The notes beneath the pieces were generated by a model that saw only the letters and a program-made list of their open reading frames with translations, did not search any database and was not told where the DNA came from. From an uncultured Pontibacter sp. (lineage in GTDB: Bacteria; Bacteroidota; Bacteroidia; Cytophagales; Hymenobacteraceae), in NCBI GenBank assembly GCA_947499125.1, contig CANMMP010000002.1, forward strand, positions 558,001 to 622,000: a stretch of 64,000 nucleotides of DNA, read 5' to 3'. Position 1 is the stretch's first letter, and every line of letters starts with the position of its first letter. A program made the translations under genes and the position numbers. This document shows, in pieces, positions 35,262 to 43,948 of the stretch.

Positions 35262-36134
35262 ATGAAAGTAAGCGGTTTCACCTTCGTCCGGAATGCCATA
35301 AAATACGATTACCCAGTTGTAGAAGCTATCAGGTCTATACTTCCGATTTGCGACGAAGTGGTGGTGGCTGTAGGCAACTCTGAAGATGGCACACTCAGTC
35401 TGATACAAAGTATAGATTCACCGAAGATCAGGATCATAGAAACAGTTTGGGACGATAGCCTGCGCGAAGGTGGCCGGGTGCTGGCCGAAGAAACGAACAA
35501 AGCGTTTGCTGCTTTAGCCGCTGATTCGGATTGGGCTTTTTACATACAGGGCGATGAAGCGGTACATGAACAGTATCTGCTAACTATAAAAGCCGCCATG
35601 GAGAAGTATAAAGATGCCCCTGAGGTGGATGGCCTACTCTTTAACTACAAGCACTTTTATGGCTCTTACGATTATGTAGGCGAGTCAACGCGTTGGTACC
35701 GCCGCGAGATACGCGTTGTGAAGAATCGAAAAGATATTTATTCCTATAAAGATGCGCAGGGCTTCAGGAAAGGAGATAACCAGAAGTTGAACGTGAAGCC
35801 GATCGATGCTTACATTTACCACTATGGCTGGGTAAGAGACCCACGGGCCATGCAGGACAAACGTGAGAGCTTTCTGCGCCTGTATCACTCAAACGAATGG
35901 ATGGAAACCCATGTGCCCAAAGTTGCAGAATTTGACTATAGTGGAGTTGACGCACTTGGACTTTTTGATGGTACACACCCAGCTATTATGCAGGACCGCA
36001 TTGACCGGATAAACTGGAAGTTTGACTATGACCTGAGTTACAGGAAGTTCAGTTTTAAAGACAGAATAAGGATGTTTGTGGAAAGCCTGACCGGCTACAG
36101 ATTATGGGAATACAAGAACTATAAGATCATCTGA
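35262..36134 (+). CDS. Glycosyltransferase, GT2-like
   Basis: 290 residues from the ATG at 35262. N-terminal KVSGFTFVRNAIKYDYPVVE and CDEVVVAVGNSEDGTLSLI form the GT-A nucleotide-binding part, followed by the acidic metal motif YIQGDEAVHE. The second half lacks clear acceptor signatures. This pattern is typical of small Bacteroidota glycosyltransferases that act on surface glycans. Stand-alone, with its own TAACTTTG box; acceptor unknown. Confidence 0.78.
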   Translation: MKVSGFTFVRNAIKYDYPVVEAIRSILPICDEVVVAVGNSEDGTLSLIQSIDSPKIRIIETVWDDSLREGGRVLAEETNKAFAALAADSDWAFYIQGDEAVHEQYLLTIKAAMEKYKDAPEVDGLLFNYKHFYGSYDYVGESTRWYRREIRVVKNRKDIYSYKDAQGFRKGDNQKLNVKPIDAYIYHYGWVRDPRAMQDKRESFLRLYHSNEWMETHVPKVAEFDYSGVDALGLFDGTHPAIMQDRIDRINWKFDYDLSYRKFSFKDRIRMFVESLTGYRLWEYKNYKII

Positions 36135-36229
36135 TAACCAGATCAAAAGGCAGTATCTTTAAAAAATATAATACCCCGCACCAAACAAAAAATTGCACTA
36201 CTTGTATATACTATTAGAGATAACAGTAT

Positions 36230-37075
36230 ATGCATAACACTACTACAAAATATAACTACTTGAATAAGATTACGCTTACAGTACTGGCCTTGCCTTTACT
36301 GATGTTACAGGCCTGCGAGAAATTTGAATACAGCCCTTACGAGATAAGGCTGCACGAAAACGAAAAACAACTCAACCAACGGAACATAGACCGGATTGCC
36401 GGACAGAATATTCCCCAGGATGCTACTATAACATTTGCCCTGATCTCGGATACGCAGGGGTATTACAAGGATACCGAAGCTTTAGTAAACCACCTGAACA
36501 ACCGCAATGATGTACAGTTTGTGCTGCACAACGGCGATATCACCGACTTTGGTTTACTGAAAGAATTCCGGTTGATAAATGAAAAGCTGGGCAGGCTAAA
36601 TGCACCTTTGGTAACTGTGATTGGCAACCACGATGCGGTAAGTAACGGCATGCAGCTTTATAAGCAGATGTATGGTCCCTACAATTTTAGTTTTGTGGCC
36701 GGCCACTCCAAGTTCATCTTCATCAATACAAATAACTGGGAGTTTAATGGCACTGCCCCCGACCTGGACTGGCTGGAGACGCAGTTAGCTGACAGGGCAA
36801 ACTATAGCCAGGTATTTGTGCTGTCGCATATTCCGCCTACCAGTTCTTCTTTCGGCGAAGCCAATGCACAACGCTACCGCCAGCTAATGAACAAGTATAA
36901 AGTAAGCATGTCGATACACGGGCACAACCATAGTTTTGAGACGTATCAGATGGAGGACGGAGGCACACAGTACATGAACGTAGGAGAAGCTGCTGATGAA
37001 GAATACGTTATGATGCAGGTTAGCAACTCCGGCGTAGCTTTTGATCGCGTTTCGATCAGAGGCCTTTACGAATAA
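36230..37075 (+). CDS. Lipoprotein metallophosphoesterase, copy 1
   Basis: 281 residues. Lipoprotein signal with Cys29 (LMLQAC), then a conserved EKFEYSPYEIRLHENEKQLN block shared with the neighbour. The calcineurin-like domain has SDTQG (motif I, where Gln replaces the usual His), GDITDFG, GNHDAVSNG, SHIPP and HGHNH. It should bind two metals and hydrolyse a phosphoester in the periplasm or on the surface. Two-copy arrangement with the gene at 37223. Confidence 0.85.
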   Translation: MHNTTTKYNYLNKITLTVLALPLLMLQACEKFEYSPYEIRLHENEKQLNQRNIDRIAGQNIPQDATITFALISDTQGYYKDTEALVNHLNNRNDVQFVLHNGDITDFGLLKEFRLINEKLGRLNAPLVTVIGNHDAVSNGMQLYKQMYGPYNFSFVAGHSKFIFINTNNWEFNGTAPDLDWLETQLADRANYSQVFVLSHIPPTSSSFGEANAQRYRQLMNKYKVSMSIHGHNHSFETYQMEDGGTQYMNVGEAADEEYVMMQVSNSGVAFDRVSIRGLYE

Positions 37076-37222
37076 ACTATAAGTGCTGCATTTGTTAGTA
37101 TTCATTTTGCTATTAAAATTTCCTGTGGTTTCCTGTAACCTCACTTATACTTAGCTAATTATAGCACGATGTGTTAAACAATTAATTGTACGATTGGTAT
37201 ACATTCTTAGGGGTGTCAACTT

Positions 37223-38059
37223 ATGTATAATGCAGCTATAAAATATCACTATTTTAAAAAGAGTATACTTGTTACACTCCTGTTACTGCTGTTGTCCTGC
37301 GATAAGTTTGAGTACAGTCCTTATTCAATTCAGCTAAGCAAAAACGAGAAGAACATTAACCAGCGTAATATTGCCAGGATACAGTCCCTGAATATATCTC
37401 CTGTCGAGCCGCTACGGTTTATACTTATCTCAGATACACAGGGCTTCTTTACCGAAAATGAGAAGGTAGTAAACCATATTAACCAAAACCATGCAGCGGC
37501 ACACTTTGTATTATTGGGTGATGATATAACCGAGTTTGGGCTTTTAAAGGAGTTTCGGCTGGTGCACGAGGAGCTGAGCAGATTAAAAATGCCCTATGTG
37601 GCGGTAGTTGGTAACCACGATGCCACCAACAATGGTAAAGTTGCTTACAAGGCTATGTACGGCGATTTTGACTTGAGCTTTATAGTTAAAAACATAAAGT
37701 TTATACTGCTGAACACCAATTACCTGGAGTTCGACAGGAAAGTGCCTGACCTGGAATGGCTGGAGCAGGAACTGGAAGATGGCCTAAGGTATGACCATGT
37801 TTTTGTACTTTCGCATATCTACCCGATCCTGTATGAGTTTGGTAAAGAAGAAGGTAAAGGCGAGTTGTATGGCGAGCTACTGAGCAGGTATAATGCAAGT
37901 TATTCGCTGCACGGGCACAGGCACGAATTCAATCATTTTTATCCGTTTGATGGCCGTATTCCGTACCTGATCTCAAGTTCAACAGAAAGACTGGAATACG
38001 TGGTGTTTACTGTAGCCGGGGATAACATAACTTTTGAACGTATTCATATTAACTCCTGA
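37223..38059 (+). CDS. Lipoprotein metallophosphoesterase, copy 2
   Basis: 278 residues, lipobox Cys26 (LLLLSC), then DKFEYSPYSIQLSKNEKNIN. Motifs follow the first copy: SDTQGFF, GDDITEFG (an extra Asp), GNHDATNNG, SHIYP in place of SHIPP, HGHRHEFN. About half of residues agree by eye. Its last codon is one base before the ATG of the outer-membrane protein gene at 38061, so they are coupled. Confidence 0.82.
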   Translation: MYNAAIKYHYFKKSILVTLLLLLLSCDKFEYSPYSIQLSKNEKNINQRNIARIQSLNISPVEPLRFILISDTQGFFTENEKVVNHINQNHAAAHFVLLGDDITEFGLLKEFRLVHEELSRLKMPYVAVVGNHDATNNGKVAYKAMYGDFDLSFIVKNIKFILLNTNYLEFDRKVPDLEWLEQELEDGLRYDHVFVLSHIYPILYEFGKEEGKGELYGELLSRYNASYSLHGHRHEFNHFYPFDGRIPYLISSSTERLEYVVFTVAGDNITFERIHINS

Positions 38060-38060
38060 G

Positions 38061-38666
38061 ATGAGGATAAGATTTATACTGTTGCTGCTATGCTTTTTAG
38101 GGGTGATCTATACTTCTGTGGGTAAAACAGTACAGGATACCACAGCTATGGCGCCACGTAAATGGTATGTGCCCGACGAGGCTGTGCTGCAGTTTGCAGG
38201 TAATACCGGTATGCTGGCTGTTGGTCCGGGTTATACTTTTGCAAAGGAGCGGTTAACAGCCGATCTCCTTTATGGTTTTGTGCCTAGATTTGATGCCGAC
38301 GAGGCCGAACACTTGCTCACCTTAAAAGGCACATACAAACCCTGGGAAATTAAAAGGAGGAGAGGCTTCGCAATTATACCTGTGCAAATAGGGTTGGGGT
38401 TTAGCTACTATTTTAACGACGACTATCCGCTTACCTGGGACGATAAATTTCCGAAGGGATATTATTGGTGGTCGCCGAAGGTAAGGGTGCTGGGCTTTGC
38501 GGGAGCAGCTGTAACCCGCGACTTCCAGAACAGTAGTGTAAAAAAGATAGCCCTGTACAGCGAATTCGGAACATACGACCTGATTGTTACGTCGTGGTAT
38601 AAAGATGAAAGTTTAAAGCTCTGGGATATTTTGAATATCTCGGTAGGTGCCCGTGTCAGTTTCTAA
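38061..38666 (+). CDS. Outer-membrane beta-barrel protein of unknown function
   Basis: 201 residues from the ATG at 38061; a longer frame to 38034 overlaps the phosphoesterase and is less likely. Signal peptide MRIRFILLLLCFLGVIYTSVG, then alternating aromatic-rich strands (LQFAGNTGMLAVGPGYTF, IIPVQIGLGFSYYF, SVGARVSF) ending in Phe. Translationally coupled to the phosphoesterase copy 2, so it may be its outer-membrane partner. Family unrecognised. Confidence 0.72.
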   Translation: MRIRFILLLLCFLGVIYTSVGKTVQDTTAMAPRKWYVPDEAVLQFAGNTGMLAVGPGYTFAKERLTADLLYGFVPRFDADEAEHLLTLKGTYKPWEIKRRRGFAIIPVQIGLGFSYYFNDDYPLTWDDKFPKGYYWWSPKVRVLGFAGAAVTRDFQNSSVKKIALYSEFGTYDLIVTSWYKDESLKLWDILNISVGARVSF

Positions 38667-38676
38667 ACTATAACGT

Positions 38677-38898
38677 ATGCAGCCGGTCGGTAAATATCTG
38701 GTAATAATTGGTGTTGGTATTATAGTGATAGGCTTACTGCTATGGTTTGCCGGCGATAAACTGAACTGGTTTGGGAACTTGCCCGGCGATGTGCGCGTGG
38801 AGAAAAAGAATGTTAAAATATTTGTCCCTTTTACAACCATGCTACTGCTAAGTGCCGTGCTTTCGTTGTTGTTCTGGCTGTTCAGGAAGTTCTTCTAA
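38677..38898 (+). CDS. DUF2905 membrane protein
   Basis: 73 residues. Two membrane helices around the conserved loop GDKLNWFGNLPGDVRVEKKN, the DUF2905 signature. Function unknown. Follows the outer-membrane protein by ten bases, so probably the same operon. Confidence 0.85.
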   Translation: MQPVGKYLVIIGVGIIVIGLLLWFAGDKLNWFGNLPGDVRVEKKNVKIFVPFTTMLLLSAVLSLLFWLFRKFF

Positions 38899-38958
38899 AA
38901 TCAATCCATTTTATGATTTAACTATACTTTCCTATCTTGCCCGGGAAACTATAAACCC

Positions 38959-39045
38959 ATGTTCCCTAAATTTAAGCTGCACAAAGATATTATCGCTATC
39001 CTGACGATGCTGGTGGTCTTTCTGCTGCTTTGGCTCATCTTCTAA
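38959..39045 (+). CDS. Putative 28-residue single-helix membrane peptide
   Basis: MFPKFKLHKDIIAILTMLVV followed by FLLLWLIF and TAA. A basic start followed by a hydrophobic helix, as expected for a small inner-membrane peptide. It lies between DUF2905 and the DUF218 gene with a six-base gap before the latter. No homologue known; inferred from frame and hydrophobicity only. Confidence 0.4.
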   Translation: MFPKFKLHKDIIAILTMLVVFLLLWLIF

Positions 39046-39051
39046 CCTGCC

Positions 39052-39816
39052 ATGTTCTTTATACTTTCTAAAACGCTGCACCTGCTGCTGATGCCATTCT
39101 TGTGGATGTTGCTTTTCCTGGGGCTGGCACTTTACCTTAAAAATCCGAAGTATAGAAAGACTGCGTTGTGGGTTGCCGTGGGCATTGCGCTTTTATTCTC
39201 CAACCCTTTTTTAGAGAAAGAAGCTTGGCGCGCGTGGGAGGTAGCTGCAACACCTATAAGCAAAGTAGAGAACTATGATGTGGCCATTATACTTACCGGT
39301 GTTACAGGCTACCGCGAAGACATCGACGATCGCATCCATACCCATAAAGGAGCTGACCGTTTTCTGCACCCATTGCAGCTCTACAGGTTAGGTAAAGTAA
39401 AACAGTTTTTAATTACCGGCGGCGATGGAAGGGTAACAGGAACAGCAGTACCCGAAGCTGAACAAATAGAAAAAGTGCTGCTGATGGCCGGCGTAGCCGA
39501 AGAAGACATTATAACAGAAAGTAATAGCCGTAATACAAACGAGAATGCTATTAATACAGCCAGGGTATTACAGCAGCATCCCGAATGGAGGAAAAAATTG
39601 CTAGTAACCTCTGCCTTTCATATGCGCCGGTCGTATGGCTGTTTTACAAAACAAGGAATAAACGTAACGCCTTTCAGCACCGATTTCTATTCCGGGCCAC
39701 GCTACTTAACCCCCGACGAAACGATTATACCAAGTATAAACGCCTTCAGTAACTGGCACCTGCTTATCCATGAGATCGCCGGCTACCTGATGTATAAGAT
39801 GATGGGCTACTTATAG
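39052..39816 (+). CDS. YdcF/ElyC-family (DUF218) membrane protein
   Basis: 254 residues. Two N-terminal membrane helices, then the DUF218 domain: VAIILTGVTGYREDID, LITGGDGRVTG, ESNSRNTNENAINTARVL and LLVTSAFHMRRSYGCF. Related E. coli proteins SanA and ElyC work in cell-envelope biogenesis and undecaprenyl recycling under cold or vancomycin stress. Here it lies next to short membrane genes, consistent with an envelope role but not proof. Confidence 0.9.
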   Translation: MFFILSKTLHLLLMPFLWMLLFLGLALYLKNPKYRKTALWVAVGIALLFSNPFLEKEAWRAWEVAATPISKVENYDVAIILTGVTGYREDIDDRIHTHKGADRFLHPLQLYRLGKVKQFLITGGDGRVTGTAVPEAEQIEKVLLMAGVAEEDIITESNSRNTNENAINTARVLQQHPEWRKKLLVTSAFHMRRSYGCFTKQGINVTPFSTDFYSGPRYLTPDETIIPSINAFSNWHLLIHEIAGYLMYKMMGYL

Positions 39817-39903
39817 GTTTAGGAGTTTGAAAATTCAGCTTAACCACTATTAGTCTGAACCAGTATTAGTGAGGATTTCCTTTAACCTTACAATACACTT
39901 CCT

Positions 39904-41295
39904 TTAATCACCTTGCTTATTACTTGGTCCCGGGCCTACCCAAATGCTTTTCTGATTCACAAATTCACGGATACCTACATACGAAAGCTCACGGCCATAA
40001 CCTGATTTTTTGATACCGCCGAAAGGCATTTCCGGTGTAGAGGCTACCATGGCATTTACGAAGACAGCGCCGGACTCTACTTGTCGGGCTACTTTTAAAC
40101 CACGTTCCTGGTCATTGGTCCAGACGGAGCCGGCAAGGCCGAAGCGGGAGTCGTTAGCGATGCGGATAGCTTCGGCTTCGTCATTGGCAACTATAACAGC
40201 CGCTACCGGGCCAAACATTTCTTCGTCGTAGGCAGGCATCCCGGGTTTTACATTTTTAAGTATCATCGGCTTAAAGTATGCGCTGTCTTTGCCTTCGCGG
40301 CCACCATCCAGCACAATTTCAGCACCTTTCGCCACCGATTTCTTTACCTGTTCTTCGAGTTCTTCTGCCAGGTCAACACGTGCCATTGGGCCATAATCAC
40401 AGTTATCTTGCAGCGGGTCGCCGGTTTTAAGAGAAGCCATTTTCTCTTTCATTTTCTCCAGGAAAGCATCTGCTATACTTTCAACAACTATAAACCGTTT
40501 GGCCGCAATACAGCTCTGCCCGGTATTCACCATCCGCGACTTTACAGCGTTCTCAGCAGCCAGTTCCAGGTCTGCATCTTCCAGAACTATAAACGGGTCG
40601 GAACCACCTAACTCCAGTACTGTTTTCTTAATCTCTTTACCTGCCACGGAGGCCACGTTAGCACCCGCTGCTTCGCTTCCGGTTAAGGTAACCGCTTTTA
40701 CCGCAACATGCTCGATCACGGCATTTACTTCTTTCGAACCGATCAGTAAGGTATAAAATACATCATCCGGGAAGCCGGCTTTACGCACGATCTCCTCTAT
40801 AGCCAAAGCGCATTGGGGTACGTTGGAGGCATGTTTTAATAAACCGGTATTACCAGCCATAAGCGCAGGAGCCAGAAAACGGAAAACCTGCCAGAACGGG
40901 AAATTCCAGGGCATAACAGCAAGTATAACTCCCAATGGCTGGTAGGCGATCAGGCTTCTTTCAGCTTTGGTTTCTACTTCTTCGTCTTTCAGGAAATCTT
41001 CTGCATTCTCGGCATAATAGCGGCAGGCGAGGGCACATTTTTTAACTTCAGCTATGCCATCCTTCAGCGGTTTGCCCATTTCCAGGCTAATGATGCGTCC
41101 ATACTTTTCGGCATCATTCTCCAGTATATTGGCGCATTTTTGCATGGGTTTAGCACGCTCGGCAAAGGTAGTTTGTCGCCACTTCTGAAAGCCTTTGTCA
41201 ACAGCTTCTATTTTCTGTTTTACTTCTTCGGCAGTGTGCGGTTCAAATGTTTTTACCACCTCATTGGTGGCCGGATTCATAGTTTGGATGGCCAT
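39904..41295 (-). CDS. NAD-dependent aldehyde dehydrogenase (succinate-semialdehyde type)
   Basis: 463 residues, ALDH superfamily. Catalytic Cys262 (NTGQSCIAAKR), general base Glu228 (LELGGSDPF), Asn131 (PWNFPFWQV), and KHASNVP near residue 154, a variant of the usual KPS cofactor motif that is typical of the GabD-like NAD-dependent subgroup. Oxidises succinate semialdehyde or a similar small aldehyde. Monocistronic; divergent from the arsenosugar cluster with ~148 bases between. Confidence 0.9.
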   Translation of the reverse strand: MAIQTMNPATNEVVKTFEPHTAEEVKQKIEAVDKGFQKWRQTTFAERAKPMQKCANILENDAEKYGRIISLEMGKPLKDGIAEVKKCALACRYYAENAEDFLKDEEVETKAERSLIAYQPLGVILAVMPWNFPFWQVFRFLAPALMAGNTGLLKHASNVPQCALAIEEIVRKAGFPDDVFYTLLIGSKEVNAVIEHVAVKAVTLTGSEAAGANVASVAGKEIKKTVLELGGSDPFIVLEDADLELAAENAVKSRMVNTGQSCIAAKRFIVVESIADAFLEKMKEKMASLKTGDPLQDNCDYGPMARVDLAEELEEQVKKSVAKGAEIVLDGGREGKDSAYFKPMILKNVKPGMPAYDEEMFGPVAAVIVANDEAEAIRIANDSRFGLAGSVWTNDQERGLKVARQVESGAVFVNAMVASTPEMPFGGIKKSGYGRELSYVGIREFVNQKSIWVGPGPSNKQGD

Positions 41296-41443
41296 AGATC
41301 AGGTATTTTAATGTACATATACGGAGCGTAACCGTACAGCTTTTCGTATTTATAGTTTACATTCCGGGCTTACTGGTGTAGCTTTACTTTTGCTAAAACA
41401 ATATGCACGGTTTTAGTTTTACTATTGATACGCAATAATACTT

Positions 41444-41779
41444 ATGGAAAAGACATATTATAACCCTGCCGACCTGAAAAAGTTTGGCAACATAACTGAG
41501 CTGCAGCCGGAGCTGGGCAACAAGTTCTTCGATTACTATGGCGAAGTGTTTAAGGAGGGTGCCCTGACAGCCCGCGAAAAAGCCTTGATCGCATTGGCCG
41601 TGTCGCATGCGGTGCAGTGCCCTTATTGCATTGATGCTTATACTTCGGATTGCTTGGAGAAAGGCGCTGACGAGAACCAGATGATGGAAGCCGTGCATGT
41701 GGCAGCAGCTATAAAAGGTGGCGCGGCATTGGTGCATGGCGTGCAGATGATGAACAAGATAAAAGAACTGACCATGTAA
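41444..41779 (+). CDS. Arsenosugar-cluster carboxymuconolactone-decarboxylase-like peroxidase
   Basis: 111 residues of the CMD/AhpD fold, with the redox pair CPYC (Cys59, Cys62) in LAVSHAVQCPYCIDAYT. In genomes with the ArsS pathway, this TIGR04169-like protein is encoded next to arsS. Likely reduces a peroxide or a thiol intermediate. Stop and the ArsS start are two bases apart, so translation is coupled. Confidence 0.88.
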   Translation: MEKTYYNPADLKKFGNITELQPELGNKFFDYYGEVFKEGALTAREKALIALAVSHAVQCPYCIDAYTSDCLEKGADENQMMEAVHVAAAIKGGAALVHGVQMMNKIKELTM

Positions 41780-41781
41780 TT

Positions 41782-42837
41782 ATGGCGGTATCTGTTCCAT
41801 CACTTCACAGGCAAAAGCACGAGCTCTCCAACCCTGATTACCAGCTGACGGTTTTGCAACAGGGCACAGCTTTTCCGGCTTTCGCAGATCAGTTGAAGCA
41901 ACACAACTTATTTCCGCTGAAGCCCACGGGAGCCACTATACTGCAGGTAAATGTAGGCAAGATGTGCAACCAAAGTTGTCGCCATTGCCACGTAGATGCA
42001 GGCCCGGACCGCCGTGAGATAATGACCCGCGAAACGATGCAGCTTTGCCTTGATGTATTGGGCCAAAATCCGGAGCTAACTACTGTTGACTTAACCGGCG
42101 GCGCACCCGAGATGAATCCTGATTTCCGATGGTTTGTGGAAGAGCTTTCTAAGCTGGGGAAACAAACTATAGTACGCTGTAACCTGACCATTATACTGGC
42201 AAACAAAAAGTATAACGACCTGCCGGATTTCTTTAAAGCACACAAGGTACAGGTAGTATCGTCGTTGCCTTATTTTGCTGCCAGCCGTACCGATGCTCAG
42301 CGTGGCGACGGCGTGTTTGAGAAATCTATAAAAGCGCTGCAGATGCTGAATGCCGTGGGTTATGGAATGGAAGATTCTGGCTTAATTCTGGACCTGGTCT
42401 ACAACCCATCCGGGGCTTTTTTGCCGGCAGCACAGCAAACGCTGGAAGCTGAGTTTAAGCGGCGTTTAAAAACTGGTTTTGGCATCGATTTTAACAACCT
42501 GTTCTGCATTACTAACCTGCCGATAAGCCGCTACCTGGAGTACCTGTTGCAAAGCGGAAACTACGAAAGTTACATGGAAAAACTGGTTGATGCTTTTAAC
42601 CCTGCTGCCGCTGCCAACGTAATGTGCCGCAACACCGTATCGGTGAGTTGGGATGGCACGCTTTACGACTGCGACTTTAACCAGATGCTGGAACTGCACG
42701 TAGCTCCAACCGCCCCACAACACATCCGCGATTTCGATCTGGCTGCGCTGGACGAAAGGAACATCATCCTGAACCAGCATTGCTATGGCTGCACAGCAGG
42801 TGCAGGTTCCAGTTGCGGAGGCCAGACAGTTGCTTAA
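41782..42837 (+). CDS. arsS: Arsenosugar biosynthesis radical SAM protein ArsS
   Basis: 351 residues. Radical-SAM 4Fe-4S motif CxxxCxxC (Cys62, Cys66, Cys69: MCNQSCRHCHVDAGPDR), SAM-binding LTGGAPEMN, and a Cys-rich C-terminal (NQHCYGCTAGAGSSCGG) for extra clusters. The family transfers the deoxyadenosyl group from SAM to dimethylarsinous acid, the first committed step to arsenosugars. The required methyltransferase ArsM is not in the window, so methylated arsenic must come from elsewhere. Second gene of a four-gene cluster. Confidence 0.93.
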   Translation: MAVSVPSLHRQKHELSNPDYQLTVLQQGTAFPAFADQLKQHNLFPLKPTGATILQVNVGKMCNQSCRHCHVDAGPDRREIMTRETMQLCLDVLGQNPELTTVDLTGGAPEMNPDFRWFVEELSKLGKQTIVRCNLTIILANKKYNDLPDFFKAHKVQVVSSLPYFAASRTDAQRGDGVFEKSIKALQMLNAVGYGMEDSGLILDLVYNPSGAFLPAAQQTLEAEFKRRLKTGFGIDFNNLFCITNLPISRYLEYLLQSGNYESYMEKLVDAFNPAAAANVMCRNTVSVSWDGTLYDCDFNQMLELHVAPTAPQHIRDFDLAALDERNIILNQHCYGCTAGAGSSCGGQTVA

Positions 42838-42851
42838 ATTTTTTTCATTTC

Positions 42852-43355
42852 ATGTATAAACGAATACTCTCTTTAGTAGTCATTATTGCTGTGGCTATAT
42901 TTTTCACGGATTATGGCAAACACTATACTTATAGTTTAATTACCAACGTAGTTACAAACCAGGCAGTACCCACCATCGAGCCAAAAGAATTAAACAGGCT
43001 AGAGGAGCCATATATTCTGCTCGATACCCGAACGCCTACAGAGTATAAAGTAAGCCACCTGGAAAACGCCCGGCTGGTGAATTCTGATGCTTTTAAGGTT
43101 AGTGAAGTAGCTGATATTCCGAAAAACACTAAGATTATAGTTTACTGCGCTGTAGGTACCAGGAGCTCGAAGATTGGAATAGAACTTCTGGATGCCGGGT
43201 ATACAGATGTACATAATTTACGTGGCGGGATTATAAACTGGATGAATGAAGAATACCCGGTTTATGATGCTAATGGCCAGACAAATCGTATACATGGTTA
43301 TTCTAAATTCTGGGGATTTTGGTTAACTAACGGAGAGGAAGTATATGGACCATAA
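42852..43355 (+). CDS. Membrane-anchored rhodanese in arsenosugar cluster
   Basis: 167 residues from the ATG at 42852 (upstream extension overlaps arsS and has no signal). An N-terminal membrane helix (MYKRILSLVVIIAVAIFF) and a rhodanese domain with ILLDTRTPTEYKVSHLENA and the active-site YCAVGTRSSK. Rhodaneses are common neighbours of arsS; the sulfur may serve thio-arsenosugar formation, which is inference. Its end overlaps the glycosyltransferase start by 11 bases. Confidence 0.88.
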   Translation: MYKRILSLVVIIAVAIFFTDYGKHYTYSLITNVVTNQAVPTIEPKELNRLEEPYILLDTRTPTEYKVSHLENARLVNSDAFKVSEVADIPKNTKIIVYCAVGTRSSKIGIELLDAGYTDVHNLRGGIINWMNEEYPVYDANGQTNRIHGYSKFWGFWLTNGEEVYGP

Positions 43356-43932
43356 AAATTTGCTGCTGCTATTTGTGCGTGTCCCTGAGCTAGGTAAAGT
43401 AAAGACCCGCTTAGCCGAAACAGTAGGCCCTGAAGTAGCGCTGGAAATATACATACACCTGCTGCAACACACCCGCCAGGTAACCGAAAAGCTTGCTGCA
43501 GACAAGGCCGTATACTTTGTTGATAATATAGTAGATGACGGGATGTGGCCGAAAGAAGCTTACCAGCACCACCTGCAAACAGAAGGCGACCTTGGCCAGA
43601 AAATGCAGACTGCTTTTAAAGAAGGTTTTGCTGCAGGCTATACTTCGGTTGTGATAATTGGGAGCGATTGCAAACAGCTGACCCAGGAAATTATAGAACA
43701 GGCTTTCGATGCCCTGCAAACCCACGAAGTAGTAATTGGTCCGGCACTGGATGGCGGCTATTATTTGCTGGGGATGAACCACCTGCACCCCGAGCTTTTC
43801 CAGGATAAACAGTGGAGTACTGCCAATGTATTACCGGCAACTATTCATGATGTAGAACGACTGCACCTGTCGCATAAACTATTGCCCGAGCTATCGGATG
43901 TAGACCACCTGGAAGACATTGATTTCGACTAG
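43345..43932 (+). CDS. Arsenosugar-cluster glycosyltransferase (TIGR04282-like)
   Basis: 195 residues of the DUF2064/CofC-like nucleotidyltransferase fold: LLLFVRVPELGKVKTRLAETVG, VIIGSDCKQLTQEI, VIGPALDGGYYLLGM. Members in arsS clusters are annotated as arsenosugar biosynthesis glycosyltransferase, presumably adding or activating the sugar. Last gene of the cluster; the TIGR04283 partner and a nucleoside phosphorylase are not present in the window. Confidence 0.88.
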   Translation: MDHKNLLLLFVRVPELGKVKTRLAETVGPEVALEIYIHLLQHTRQVTEKLAADKAVYFVDNIVDDGMWPKEAYQHHLQTEGDLGQKMQTAFKEGFAAGYTSVVIIGSDCKQLTQEIIEQAFDALQTHEVVIGPALDGGYYLLGMNHLHPELFQDKQWSTANVLPATIHDVERLHLSHKLLPELSDVDHLEDIDFD

Positions 43933-43948
43933 AAAGAAGAAGAATAAG

